Shown piece by piece: positions 27,253 to 38,100 of a stretch of DNA of 64,000 nucleotides. The notes under the pieces were generated by a model. That model searched no databases, was not told where the DNA came from, and saw only the letters and a list, made by a program, of their open reading frames with translations. Origin of the DNA: Pseudomonadota bacterium. GTDB lineage: Bacteria > Desulfobacterota > Desulfovibrionia > Desulfovibrionales > Desulfovibrionaceae. The stretch's first letter is position 1, and every line of letters begins with the position of its first letter. Position numbers and translations under genes: made by a program. Where the stretch lies: assembly GCA_023403845.1 (NCBI GenBank), contig JAEYDL010000039.1:1-64000 (forward strand). The letters run 5' to 3'.

Positions 27253-27412
27253 TTTTCCATCCTCTGTAAAGTGGAGTTCGCTTCACGCCTGACTGCCGTT
27301 CATGCAATGCCACAAAACCAGACGGGTTGCAACGAACGCACTCTCCCCGCCTCCCCTGCCAAATGGCCGCGGCAACCACCTTTCCGAATGAGAAACGAAA
27401 ACCGGATTCCCG

Positions 27413-29083
27413 TCAGGCCCAGCCCCATGCCATATGCCTCATGTAGTGAGTCGTAAATGCCGACCGCTCCGTAAGTTCCAGTACTCGGCAGCGTCCGCTC
27501 CAGTCAACGAGCCGCTCACGCAGTTCAGGCCGCCGCAACAGCAATCCGGCTCCGGCCAGGGAGGTATTTCCCGCTGCCAAGGTTCTGCCCCCCGCTCCCT
27601 GCGGCAAAAAACCAAGGTTTTCCAAAGCATCTACGGGAGCCTTTTCTCCCAGCGCGCCGCCGAGAACGAAACGGGCCACGTCGCCGCTCCGCAGACCCGC
27701 CGCATTAAGCAGGCTTTCCAGAGCCAGAGAAAAGGCAGCCTTGACCTTGAGCAGTTCCTCAGCATCCGTGCCTGAAAACGCGAGTCCACCCTCTAGCGGC
27801 AATATCCAGACTCCGGAAGCATCATGCTGAAGCGTCCCTGCGAGCCTGCGGGCCAGAGGCGTCGGCGGAGCCTCGGCAGGCTTTCCCTCTCGGGTCAGGA
27901 AACCGCAGCGCAGCAGGACATCCAGCAGAGAAAGGTAACCTGTTCCGCAAATCTTTTCAGGTCTGCCTCCCCCCAGAACAGTGCAGGAAAGCCCCAGAGG
28001 GCCAAGCTGAAAGGCTGAAACGCTGCCCGGTCCGGCTACGCTTCCATGCGTCAAACCGATTCCTTCCAGCGAAGGACCAAGCGGTACACTGGCCACAAGC
28101 GATTCCCGTTCGTCAAGGGCCAGAACGAACTCGCCGTTGGTGCCCAGATCGGCAAGCAGGAAAGGAAAAGGCGCCCGGCGTTCGAACAGCAATGTCGCCA
28201 TCCCCGCGCTCAGATCTCCTCCTACAAAAGGAGCGGGCTGGGGAGGAATCCAGACGGGAGGCAGGCCGGGCAGCACGACTTCCCGCCCTCCTTTTTCCGT
28301 CAGCCGGTACGGGGCAGCCGCCAGGCCCTCCACATCGACATCCAGCAAAATCGAGGTCATGGCTGTATTGCCCGCCACACAAAGTTCCTTCACGGGGCCA
28401 GAAGCGTTGCGCACCACCCTTTGCAGCAGACGCAGCACGAGTTCCCGCAAGCGTTTCCGCCCTTCGGAAGTCCGCGCGGCAGCGACCCGGGAAATGACGT
28501 CGCTCCCCGCCCCCATCTGCGGATTCAGAACACGCCCGGCTGACAGGACACGGAAAACGGTCTCCTCCCGCAGATCCAATTTTCGCACTCCAGCGGGACA
28601 TTTCTCTCCCTTTCCTTCTTCAGGGGAAAACAGCTGCCACTGAATGGATGTCGTCCCCAGATCCACGGCAAGCAACAGAAGGGAGGGTATGGAGGACCCG
28701 CCCTTTTCCGTTTCCACGGAGGCATTCGACTCTCCACCCCGAATATCCCCGCTCCAGCAAGAAAAAGGCATCTCCTCCCCCGATTCCGTCGGGAGTTCGA
28801 CCTCCATTCCCGCCGTTGCGGGATGCCGGCAGGCCAGCCGCCATCCTCGGGCCACGGCGTCAGCCCCCAGGATGGACACTTCCTCCCTCGAGGCCTCGGG
28901 GAGTTCGGAACGAAACAGCACCCGGCACATCCCGCAGCGGCCCAGACCGGAACAAAGAGGAGGAGAGGACAACTCTCCGGACAACCAGATCGCCCGGGCC
29001 AAGGAAACCTGCTCGTCCGGCAGCGGCAAAAACAGTTCTCGGCCGCTCTCCACTACAACACGGATCATGGCATCTTTATTCAT
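27413..29083 (-). CDS. RACo-like 2Fe-2S/ASKHA corrinoid-activation protein
   Basis: About 556 residues. An N-terminal plant-type [2Fe-2S] motif is seen: C-x5-C-x2-C in LCSGLGRCGMC, with a fourth Cys about 35 residues on (LACRH). An ASKHA ATPase follows (LLAVDLGTTSIQWQLF, LCVAGNTAMTSILL, FPFLLADLGTNGEFVLAL, ICGTGYLSLLDVLL, FVLGGALGEK). This is the RACo/DUF4445 family, which reactivates corrinoid methyltransferases by ATP-driven reduction. No corrinoid protein gene lies in the window. The start is uncertain: TTG 29116, ATG 29083 and ATG 29068 all lack a strong ribosome-binding site. Confidence 0.88.
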   Translation of the reverse strand: MNKDAMIRVVVESGRELFLPLPDEQVSLARAIWLSGELSSPPLCSGLGRCGMCRVLFRSELPEASREEVSILGADAVARGWRLACRHPATAGMEVELPTESGEEMPFSCWSGDIRGGESNASVETEKGGSSIPSLLLLAVDLGTTSIQWQLFSPEEGKGEKCPAGVRKLDLREETVFRVLSAGRVLNPQMGAGSDVISRVAAARTSEGRKRLRELVLRLLQRVVRNASGPVKELCVAGNTAMTSILLDVDVEGLAAAPYRLTEKGGREVVLPGLPPVWIPPQPAPFVGGDLSAGMATLLFERRAPFPFLLADLGTNGEFVLALDERESLVASVPLGPSLEGIGLTHGSVAGPGSVSAFQLGPLGLSCTVLGGGRPEKICGTGYLSLLDVLLRCGFLTREGKPAEAPPTPLARRLAGTLQHDASGVWILPLEGGLAFSGTDAEELLKVKAAFSLALESLLNAAGLRSGDVARFVLGGALGEKAPVDALENLGFLPQGAGGRTLAAGNTSLAGAGLLLRRPELRERLVDWSGRCRVLELTERSAFTTHYMRHMAWGWA

Positions 29084-29119
29084 GAGTTTGACCAAGGCAT
29101 GTTTTTTCGCAACCAATAT

Positions 29120-30295
29120 TTAAAGTCTTGCCTTATGATTTGCCAGAGCCTGGCAACGCAATTCCCGCAGCTTTTTTCCCGAGTCTCTTCCTCTGTTTCT
29201 CCAGCGCTGCGGAAGGGAAACAGTGAGGATGATTTCGAGATCCCGCATGGCCGCAGCCATCAGCGGTCTGCCGCCGTCAGTATCCACCAGTCGCCAGAAC
29301 GGTTCGTCGAGTCCGGCAGCATGCACCTTCATCAGCAGATCGCAACGCGTGCCGAACCTCAGTTCCGGATAAATGCCGGCCTTCATGTGCAGCAGAGAGG
29401 CCGTTTCCCCCGCTCCGCAAAACCGTGCCGGCATGCCCAGCCGCTCTGCAAGCCGGACGGCGAGCTTCGCTCCGGTCTGTTCGTGTCCATAGTGGTGTGG
29501 AAGCATTTCCGACGGAGTACAGGTTTTGCCAAGATCATGACACAGGGCCATCCATACGCCCAGAGGATCTCCCGCCATCCCGTCCATCGTTTCAAGCGTA
29601 TGCTGAAAAACGGAACCGGAGTGAAAGGGGGATGGTCCGGCGGGAATGGACGCGGCCTGTTCCAGTTCCGGAAACCACTGCGCGAGGCAGCCGCCTTCAC
29701 GCAGTACCTCCAGCCAGCGCGAGGGGCGCGGCGCGGCCAGAGCCTTCATAAATTCTCTGACCAGCCGTTCCGCCGGAACGGCTTCCAGCGCACCCGCTGC
29801 GGCCGTGTCGCGCATCTGTACGACGGCTTCCGGATGAATCCGGAAGCCGGGCCATTCACAGCTCAGCCGGGCGAGACGAAAAACCCGGACCGGATCATGG
29901 AGGAAGCTCTCCGGGGACGCGGGTCGAAACACGTGCGACTTCAGGTCGCCCAGAGCTTCTGGATGGGCGAAAAGTTCGCCCCGACCGTCGACGGCCAGCG
30001 CATTGACGGTCAGATCTCTCCGGCACAGATCTTTCTCAAGAGAGCCTTCCAACGGCATGTATTCCTGTCCATTCCACAAAATGACGGAAATGCTCCTTCC
30101 CACCTTGCGGGCCGAAGGATTCCGCTGTAGAAAGGTTTCCGCATCCGCGGCAAAGGCAAAATCATATTCGCGGGGAGTCTTTCCCAGAAGGCTGTCGCGT
30201 ACGGCTCCGCCCACTACATAAACGGGCACGCCACTCAGCTCCGACCGTAACGCGCTGCACCGCGCCAACGTTTCGAGGGTCTTGTTTATCAGCAT
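29120..30295 (-). CDS. CCA-adding/poly(A)-polymerase-family nucleotidyltransferase with HD domain
   Basis: A 391-residue class II nucleotidyltransferase, expected to add or repair the 3' CCA of tRNA. VYVVGGAVRDSLLGKTPREYDFAFA holds the catalytic region (summarised), then KDLCRRDLTVNALAVDG and the tRNA-binding region. From about residue 235 an HD domain appears (WMALCHDLGKTCTP). The usual first carboxylate of the DxD pair is Glu here (EYD). Whether it is a CCA enzyme or poly(A) polymerase is not decided; both tRNAs in this window encode CCA. Confidence 0.88.
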   Translation of the reverse strand: MLINKTLETLARCSALRSELSGVPVYVVGGAVRDSLLGKTPREYDFAFAADAETFLQRNPSARKVGRSISVILWNGQEYMPLEGSLEKDLCRRDLTVNALAVDGRGELFAHPEALGDLKSHVFRPASPESFLHDPVRVFRLARLSCEWPGFRIHPEAVVQMRDTAAAGALEAVPAERLVREFMKALAAPRPSRWLEVLREGGCLAQWFPELEQAASIPAGPSPFHSGSVFQHTLETMDGMAGDPLGVWMALCHDLGKTCTPSEMLPHHYGHEQTGAKLAVRLAERLGMPARFCGAGETASLLHMKAGIYPELRFGTRCDLLMKVHAAGLDEPFWRLVDTDGGRPLMAAAMRDLEIILTVSLPQRWRNRGRDSGKKLRELRCQALANHKARL

Positions 30296-31295
30296 GATAC
30301 GCCTACTTCACTCAGGGGTTCCTGATGATCGGGAGGGGGCCAGGCCGCTTCTGGCCGCTCCCCTGTCTCCAGAACAGCTTGCCTCATCGCCGTTATGCCC
30401 TGCGGCCCTTGCGGAGAAACGGGCCTTCGTCCGTCCTTCCGATCCCGGCCCCAACCCCATCGCCTATCTTGAACTTGAGGAATCTCCGAACCTTTCTCAA
30501 CAACCTTTTCCACCAGTCTATCTGTGCGGAACCGCTACATCAAGTCTGGATGTGGCCCGGACGCTGGGCGTACACGGCATGCTGCCGATCTGGGGGAGCG
30601 TGCTCGTCCTGAACCAGACCACGGGCCGGGGCCAGCTTGGACGCAGCTGGTCATCTCCCGCAGGCAATATCTACGCTGCCCTGCGCCTTCCCTTCCTGCC
30701 TCCATTTACGGAGACAGCGGCCGCCCCGGCAATCGGCGGGCTTCTGGCCGAAGCGCTGGCGGAACTTGGCTGCCCCGTGCGCATAAAGTGGCCCAACGAC
30801 CTCGTACGCGGCCCTGAAGAAGGCTGTTCCGACTGGAACAAGATTGGCGGTATCCTGCTGGAAGAACGTCCGCTGCATCAGCCTGTCCCGAACTCTCCCT
30901 CGGAAGCTTCGCTCCTTGTCGCAGGTATCGGACTGAATATTATTTCGGCCCCTCACGCGGATGAAATGCGGGCCGGACATGCCATGCCCGCCGGCTGCCT
31001 GCCCATGCCGACAGATCCTTCAGGGAAACGGCTTCCGCTTGTGGACTTCTGGACACGGCTTGTGAGGCATACCTTTTTCTGCTACGTCAATCAGATCGAG
31101 TCCAAGATTCCACAGGCATGGCGTCGTATGGCCGAACGCCGCCTCGCGTTTCTCGGACAGCCGGTTCTGCTCGTGGACGGTCCCGGAGATAAGGAACGCC
31201 ACGAGGGAATTCTGGAAGGACTGGATGAAGCCGGCGGATTACGTCTGCGCGGCCCTTATGGCTGCGCGAGTTTTCTTTCCGGAAGTCTTCGCTAG
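30294..31295 (+). CDS. birA: Biotin protein ligase, class I
   Basis: A 333-residue enzyme that attaches biotin to carboxylase carrier domains. Core motifs: TTGRGQLGRSWSSPAG (biotinyl-AMP loop), VRIKWPNDLV, DWNKIGGILLEE, LLVAGIGLNII and a C-terminal SH3-like segment. The first 75 residues are Pro/Leu-rich with no DNA-binding domain, so it is not a repressor. Its ATG shares bases with the start of the divergent nucleotidyltransferase. It lies just before pyc, its obvious substrate. Confidence 0.93.
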   Translation: MIRLLHSGVPDDREGARPLLAAPLSPEQLASSPLCPAALAEKRAFVRPSDPGPNPIAYLELEESPNLSQQPFPPVYLCGTATSSLDVARTLGVHGMLPIWGSVLVLNQTTGRGQLGRSWSSPAGNIYAALRLPFLPPFTETAAAPAIGGLLAEALAELGCPVRIKWPNDLVRGPEEGCSDWNKIGGILLEERPLHQPVPNSPSEASLLVAGIGLNIISAPHADEMRAGHAMPAGCLPMPTDPSGKRLPLVDFWTRLVRHTFFCYVNQIESKIPQAWRRMAERRLAFLGQPVLLVDGPGDKERHEGILEGLDEAGGLRLRGPYGCASFLSGSLR

Positions 31296-31411
31296 CTTTC
31301 CATCTTCTTGCCGCAGACCGCTCAGACGGCATCGTCCGAAACGGACACATGCGGAGTCTCCGTTCCCGAGAGGGATGTTTTCCCTTAACTTTTTTCAATA
31401 AGGTTAAATGC

Positions 31412-34400
31412 ATGGCCGCCAAAACGTTTGAAGAGGTGTTGGACGAAGTCCGGGGTAAACCTATTCTCGTAGCCAACCGTGGCATTCCAGCCCGCCGTAT
31501 CTGCCGGGCCATTCGCGAACGCTTTGCAGCAGTTCCGGTCATGACCGCCACGGATATAGACAAGGCCGCTCCGGCCGCGTCGTCTGCACAGGAACTGCTT
31601 CTGCTCGGCTCAGATCCGCGAGCTTATCTTGATCTCGACCTCATCATCGCGAAGGCCAAGCAACGCGGCATCATCGCCATCCATCCCGGGTGGGGTTTCG
31701 CCTCCGAAGACGAACGTTTTCCCCAGAAATGCGAGGAAGCCGGTATCATCTTCATCGGCTCCAGGGCTGAATCCATGAACCTGCTTGGCAACAAGGTGCA
31801 GGTTCGCAAGCTGGCTAAAAAACTTGGCATTCCTGTTGTCCCCGGTTCTGACGGGGCCGTCGACATTCCAGGCGCCCGCAAGGTAGTCGAAGAAATCACT
31901 CTTCCCATCATGTTGAAAGCCGAAGGCGGCGGCGGCGGACGCGGCATCTTCCTCGTCCGCGAACAGCATGAACTTGAAGACGCCTTCTTCAAGGCTTCGG
32001 CCATGGCGCAGGCTTCCTTCGGTAATCCGCGCCTGTACGTGGAAAAGTATCTGGAGTCCGTCCGGCACATTGAAATTCAGGTCATCGCCGACCAGCACGG
32101 CAACGTATTCGCCTTTGACGAACGCGACTGTTCCGTGCAGCGTAACCACCAGAAACTGGTGGAAATCACGCCTTCTCCGTGGTCAGGCATCACTCCGGAG
32201 CTGCGCGAACGGCTCAAGGAATATTCCAGAATGCTGGTCAGGGAAGTCGGCTATTATTCTCTCGCCACTGTCGAATTCCTTGTCACTCCGCAGGGAGACC
32301 CCTTCCTCATCGAAGTGAACACCCGCCTGCAGGTGGAACACGGCATCACCGAATCCCGCTATGGCGTAGACCTTGTGGAAGAGCAGATTGCCGTGGCCTT
32401 CGGCTCGGAGCTTCGACTCAAGGAAGGAGAAACGCGGCCCGCGCATGTGGCCATGCAGGTCCGCATCAACTGCGAAGATCCGCAAAACGACTTTGCGCCC
32501 AATTCAGGGCTGGTGACCCGCTATGTGTCCCCCGGCGGCCCCGGTGTGCGGATGGACTCCAATCTTTCCGCCGGCTACGAATTTCCTCCGAACTACGACT
32601 CCGCAGGTTCCCTGCTCATCGCCTACGGCCGAGACTGGCAAAAGGTGCTCGGGATCATGGACCGCGCCCTTACCGAGTATACAGTGGGGGGAGTCAAGAC
32701 CACGATCCCCTTCTTCCAGCAGGTTATCAAGCATCCCCGTTTTCGTGCGGGCGACTTCGATACGGGATTCATCCAGTCCGCACCCGAACTGATGAATTAC
32801 GCGGATCTCGGTCCTGAAAGCGAGCGCCTTTCCTATCTGTTGGCCGAAATCTCGGCCAAGGGCTACAATCCCTATGTGCAGCTTGGCGAATATCGCACGA
32901 AGGATACGCCGCGTCTGCCCAGGCAGAACGTCGTCCTGCCCCATATCCCCTCAAGGCAGCTCAAGGAGCCCTCGCCCTACCCGCATGGCGATCGAGTCGC
33001 GCTGCTCGACTACGTGCGCGACAGCAATCGTGTCCATTTTACCGATACCACCACGCGCGACAGCACTCAGTCCAACAGCGGCAACAGGTTCCGTCTTGCC
33101 GAAGACAGACTGGTGGGTCCCTATCTGGACAACTGCGGCTTCTTCTCTCTGGAAAACGGAGGCGGAGCCCACTTCCATGTGGCCATGATGGCCAACATGA
33201 CCTATCCTTTCTCCGAGGCGCAGGCGTGGAATCAGTTTGCTCCCAAGACGCTGAAGCAGATCCTCGTTCGTTCCACCAATGTGCTCGGCTACAGCCCGCA
33301 GCCGAAAAACCTCATGCGGATTACCGGCGAAATGATCTGCGACAATTACCAGATCATTCGTTGCTTCGACTTCCTGAACCATATCGATAATATGCGTCCT
33401 CTGGCCGAAGTGGTCATGTCCCGCCGGGACGTAGTGTTCGAACCGGCTATCTCCCTTTCCTGGGCCGCGGGCTTCACCGTCGAGCACTATCTGGGCGTGG
33501 CCGAAAACATCCTGCGCATGAACGCCGAAGTCGCGGGGCTCAGCGAAGGAGCTACTTCCCGCCAGATCATTCTGGGACTCAAGGATATGGCTGGGGTCTG
33601 CCCGCCCCGCTTCATCTCCGAACTGGTGGGTGCGCTCAGAAAACGTTGGCCCGACCTGGTGCTCCACTACCATCGTCACGCCACGGACGGTCTGTTCGTG
33701 CCCTCCGTGGGTGCAGCGGCCAAGGCGGGGGTCCATATCGTGGACACGAACCTCGGTGCCTGCGTGCGCAGCTACGGTCAGGGCGACACCCTTGCTACGG
33801 CGGCCTACATGGAAGGCGAGCTGGGGCTTGAGGTCAATCTGAACAAGGATATGATCCGGCAGGCCAACTACGTCCTGAAACAGGTCATCCCCTACTATGA
33901 TCGTTACTGCGCTCCCTATTTTCAGGGGGTCGATCATGACGCCGTGGAGCATGCCATGCCCGGCGGAGCCACGTCTTCCTCTCAGGAAGGGGCACTGAAA
34001 CAGGGATATATCCACCTGCTTCCCTACATGCTCAAATTTCTGGCCGGAACGCGCAAGATCGTACGCTATCACGACGTGACGCCCGGTTCCCAGATCACCT
34101 GGAACACGGCCTTTCTTGCCGTAACCGGAGCCTATAAGCGCGGCGGCGAAGAAGAAGTGCGATTCCTGCTGGGCGTGCTCGACCGCGTCAATCAGATTCC
34201 CGAAGAAACGCTGAGCGAAGGTACCAAGAAGGCTCGTCTGGCTCTGTATCAGGACTGCAACGACGCCTTCCGCAACCTTCTGCTCGGCAAGTTCGGCAAG
34301 CTGCCCCTGGGCTTCCCTCCGGACTGGGTTTATGAAAGCGCCTTCGGCAATGCATGGAAACAGGCCATTGCCGACCGCACGGAGCATTCACCGCTGGAAC

Positions 34401-35122
34401 AGCTGGTCGATATCAATGTGGAAGCCGAACGCAAGGCGTTCCGCGACATCATCAAGCGCGATCCTACGCCGGAAGAGCTGGTCATGTACCTCAATCATCC
34501 CGGAGATGCGGTCAAGACCGTTCAGTTCCGGGCCAAATACGGGGATCCCAATCAGCTGCCCCTGCCTGTCTGGTTTGAAGGGGCAAGCGTGGGTGAAGAA
34601 ATCAGCTTCGTCGATTCCGCGGGCAAGCCCCATCAGTTCCTGCTTATCAGCATATCTCCTGTCGACGATGCCGGGGAAACCGTCGTCCGTTATGTTCTGG
34701 ACTCTGAAATGCTCAGCCGGCACGTCAAGGTGGCTCCGCCCAAGAATGGAGGCATCACGGATGCGATCATGGCCGACCCCGCCGACAAATATCAGGTGGG
34801 CGCACCCAGCAACGGCGATCTCTGGGTCATGTACGTGCATCCAGGTGATATCGTCAAAGCGGGTGAAGAGCTGTTCAACGTATCCATCATGAAGCAGGAA
34901 AAAGCGGTACTCGCCCCTGTAGACGGCATCGTCAAACGAGTGCTCAAGACTGCGGATTACAAGGAAACGAGACAGATGGTCACGGTGCGCGAAGGCGAAC
35001 TCATCGTTGAACTCGGTCCGGTTCCCCACATCTGTACCAACGAGGCCTGTGCTCGCCCGCTGCCGATGGACGGCATCGAATTCTGCCCCTATTGCGGCGA
35101 GCGGCAGCAGCATCTCTCTTAA
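31412..35122 (+). CDS. pyc: Pyruvate carboxylase with C-terminal zinc ribbon
   Basis: A 1236-residue biotin enzyme forming oxaloacetate from pyruvate. Residues 1-480 are biotin carboxylase (ILVANRGIPARRICRAI, IHPGWGFASED, AEGGGGGRGIFL, LIEVNTRLQVEHGITES). The carboxyltransferase follows at about 545-900 (TDTTTRDSTQSNSG, LGLKDMAGVCPP with the carbamylated Lys, LHYHRHATDG). The carrier domain has NVSIMKQE with the biotinyl Lys at about 1161. The last 40 residues add a C-x4-C...C-x2-C zinc ribbon (CTNEAC, FCPYCGE), unusual for the family. AAGG precedes ATG 31412. Confidence 0.94.
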   Translation: MAAKTFEEVLDEVRGKPILVANRGIPARRICRAIRERFAAVPVMTATDIDKAAPAASSAQELLLLGSDPRAYLDLDLIIAKAKQRGIIAIHPGWGFASEDERFPQKCEEAGIIFIGSRAESMNLLGNKVQVRKLAKKLGIPVVPGSDGAVDIPGARKVVEEITLPIMLKAEGGGGGRGIFLVREQHELEDAFFKASAMAQASFGNPRLYVEKYLESVRHIEIQVIADQHGNVFAFDERDCSVQRNHQKLVEITPSPWSGITPELRERLKEYSRMLVREVGYYSLATVEFLVTPQGDPFLIEVNTRLQVEHGITESRYGVDLVEEQIAVAFGSELRLKEGETRPAHVAMQVRINCEDPQNDFAPNSGLVTRYVSPGGPGVRMDSNLSAGYEFPPNYDSAGSLLIAYGRDWQKVLGIMDRALTEYTVGGVKTTIPFFQQVIKHPRFRAGDFDTGFIQSAPELMNYADLGPESERLSYLLAEISAKGYNPYVQLGEYRTKDTPRLPRQNVVLPHIPSRQLKEPSPYPHGDRVALLDYVRDSNRVHFTDTTTRDSTQSNSGNRFRLAEDRLVGPYLDNCGFFSLENGGGAHFHVAMMANMTYPFSEAQAWNQFAPKTLKQILVRSTNVLGYSPQPKNLMRITGEMICDNYQIIRCFDFLNHIDNMRPLAEVVMSRRDVVFEPAISLSWAAGFTVEHYLGVAENILRMNAEVAGLSEGATSRQIILGLKDMAGVCPPRFISELVGALRKRWPDLVLHYHRHATDGLFVPSVGAAAKAGVHIVDTNLGACVRSYGQGDTLATAAYMEGELGLEVNLNKDMIRQANYVLKQVIPYYDRYCAPYFQGVDHDAVEHAMPGGATSSSQEGALKQGYIHLLPYMLKFLAGTRKIVRYHDVTPGSQITWNTAFLAVTGAYKRGGEEEVRFLLGVLDRVNQIPEETLSEGTKKARLALYQDCNDAFRNLLLGKFGKLPLGFPPDWVYESAFGNAWKQAIADRTEHSPLEQLVDINVEAERKAFRDIIKRDPTPEELVMYLNHPGDAVKTVQFRAKYGDPNQLPLPVWFEGASVGEEISFVDSAGKPHQFLLISISPVDDAGETVVRYVLDSEMLSRHVKVAPPKNGGITDAIMADPADKYQVGAPSNGDLWVMYVHPGDIVKAGEELFNVSIMKQEKAVLAPVDGIVKRVLKTADYKETRQMVTVREGELIVELGPVPHICTNEACARPLPMDGIEFCPYCGERQQHLS

Positions 35123-35164
35123 CGGCAACCGATTGCATCCAAGTGAGCCTGGGAGGCACGAGTC

Positions 35165-38100
35165 ATGGCTAACACTCCTTCCGCGACCAAAAAACGAAAA
35201 AACGAGGTTCCGGTGGAAGATCTTCAGAAGCGTCTGGTTCTGACGGGCGCGGATATTGTCAGCATTGGGGAAAGCGCCGAACTTCTGGTCGGCGGCAAAA
35301 ACTACAATACATCGCTGATCAGCCGCGTACAGGGGGTACGGACGCCGCAATTCCGTGCAATTTCCTCGGTGGCGTTCCATATCGTTCTCGACGAGTGCAA
35401 GGTTTGCGCGGCCCTGGTCCGTTCCATGGTCGATGAAGCCTACAGCAAGGTAGACTGGACCTCTGAAGAAGTTACCAAGAATCACGATTTCCTGCCTGAA
35501 TTCGTACGTGGCGTGGCAGCCGATATCCGCAAGGCTGCCGAAGCGGATCCCGAACTGCCCCGTATCCGTCTGCGTACATTCATCAATAACGTGGTTGACG
35601 GCTTTGCGTCCTCGCAGGAGGGCATCGACCAGTTGCGCAAGCGTTCCGTCATGGTGCAGGCCGCCATTCTGTGCTCGCCTCTGCCCAAGGCGGTGGACGA
35701 GGCCGTACGTTCCGCCTATCGCGCCATCTGCGCCGAAGCCGAAGAGGACAGCATCCCTGTCGCCGTCCGTTCTTCCGCCGCGGGCGAAGATTCCCGGAAA
35801 AAGGCCTTTGCCGGTTTGCAGGATACCTTCCTGAACATGGTGGGTGACGATGCCGTCGTCCTTGCCTACCATTGGGACTGCGCATCCGCCTATAATCTGC
35901 GCTCCATGATCTATCGGCGCGAGGCCATCCTCGATGCCCTGACCCTGTCCGAGTCCACGGGCGATGAAAATCTCGCGACGCAGGCCAAGCAGGAATGGTC
36001 CATCGAGAATACGTCCCTGTCCGTCTGCATCATGCGCATGATCAATCCCGTGGTTGCGGGTACGGCTTTCAGCGCCGATACGGCTACCGGCTGCCGCGGC
36101 ACGGTGCGTAACGACCTTGTGAGCATTGATGCGAGCTACGGCCTCGGCGAAGCCGTCGTAGGCGGCATGGTCACCCCGGACAAGATGTACGTCTATCAGC
36201 GGGACGACGGCAGCGAAGCTGTGGTTCGCTTCATGGGCAGCAAGACCGCCAAGATCATCTATGACGAAAACGGCGGCACCAAGCGCGTGGCTGTGCCGGA
36301 CCGCGAGTCGACGCTCTGGGCTCTGACGCCCACTCAGGCCGAACAGGTGGCCAAGGGCGTACGCGCCGTCAGCAAGGCCTACGGCGGCATGATCATGGAT
36401 ACCGAGTTCTGCATTGACTCCAAGGGAGTGCTCTGGTTCGTGCAGGCCCGTCCCGAAACCCGCTGGAATGAAGAATTCCAGCTTCATCCCGACACGATTT
36501 TCATGCGGCGGCGCGAAGTGGACCCCAAGGCTGCAGCCGCTGCGGACGTTCTGCTTACCGGCAATGGAGCATCCCGTGGCGCGGGTCAGGGCAAGGTGCG
36601 TTTCCTCCGCTCAGCTCTGGAACTGAACAAGATCGGCAAGGGCGACATCCTTGCCGCCGAGCGCACCGACCCCGATATGGTGCCCGGCATGCGTGTGGCC
36701 TCCGCTATCCTCGCCGATGTGGGTGGCGACACCAGCCACGCGGCCATCACCTCGCGCGAGCTCGGCATCGCCGCCGTCATCGGCATCCAAAATGCCACTG
36801 GCATTCAGGCTCTCGACGGCCTCGACGTTACCGTAGACGGTACGCGCGGGCGCGTCTACCGCGGCCTGCTCCCCCTGCGCGAAGTCGGCGGAGAAATGAA
36901 CGTAGCGGAACTTCCGGCCACCAGGACGCACGTGGGACTTGTTCTTGCCGATGTGGGACAGGCGCTGTTTCTGTCCCGGCTGCGTAAGGTGCCTGACTTT
37001 GAAGTGGGTCTGCTGCGCGCCGAGTTCATGCTCGGTAACGTGGGCGTGCACCCCGCAGCTCTCGAAGCCTTCGATAATGGAGAGCTCGAACCCATCGTTC
37101 AGAAAAAGATCGACGAACTGGAAAGCAAACTGCGCAAGACCATGCGCGAACAGCTCGACGCGGGCCTGGTTTCTCTGGATCTGCGGTTGCGCGATCATGT
37201 GGGACAGGTTTCCGGCTTTGCCGAAGAGCTGGACAAATTGTCCAACAAGGAAGACTTGCGCAACCCCGAAGAGATTATGGCCGTTTACCGGCGCATGCGC
37301 GAAGTGGAAAAGCTGCTTGACGAATATACGGAACGGGCGGCCCGCTACTACTCCATTCTGGAGACTTCCGCCGACCTTTCCGAACATGTCCGAGTCATCA
37401 TGGGCTATCAGGAAGAACTGATGACCCTGCCCCCGGATACAGCGGCAGGCAAGGCACGTCGTGCCGCCATCGACAAGGAGGTGGCCGATATCGTCGGCTA
37501 TGCGGCCATGAATCCCGCCGTGCAGGAAACCATGCGCCAGATCTCGAGTCTGCGTGAGGATGTGGGAGCCCGTTGCGGTCTTGCCAAGGAAATTGCTTCC
37601 CTGCGTGCCATTCCCGGGGCCATCGGAACCCTCATCCGTACCCGCGGACACAAGAGCGGACACGATCATTATGTACAGACCCTGTCGCAGGGACTCGCCC
37701 TGTTTGCCATGGCCTTCTACGGCAAACCCATTGTCTACAGAACTACGGACTTCAAGAGTAACGAATACCGCAACCTCTTGGGCGGCAACCTCTTTGAAGA
37801 GCATGAAGACAACCCCATGCTCGGCTATCGCGGCGTTTCCCGCAATATTCACGACTGGGAAATCGAAGCGTTCAAGGAAGCCCGCTCCACCTACGGAGCT
37901 CGCAACCTCCAGCTCATGCTTCCCTTCGTGCGCACGCTGGAACAGGCACGTTCCATGCGGGCCTATCTTGACGAAGTCCACAACCTGCGCAGCGGCGAGG
38001 ACGATCTGAAGATCATACTCATGTCCGAACTGCCTTCCAACGCCATCCTTGCCCGCCAGTTTATTCAGGAATTCGACGGCTTCTCCATCGGTTCCAACGA

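Noticed and set aside
34388..36487. 699-codon minus-strand frame over pyc/ppsA
   Set aside because: Antisense to two well-identified enzymes and without recognisable domains.
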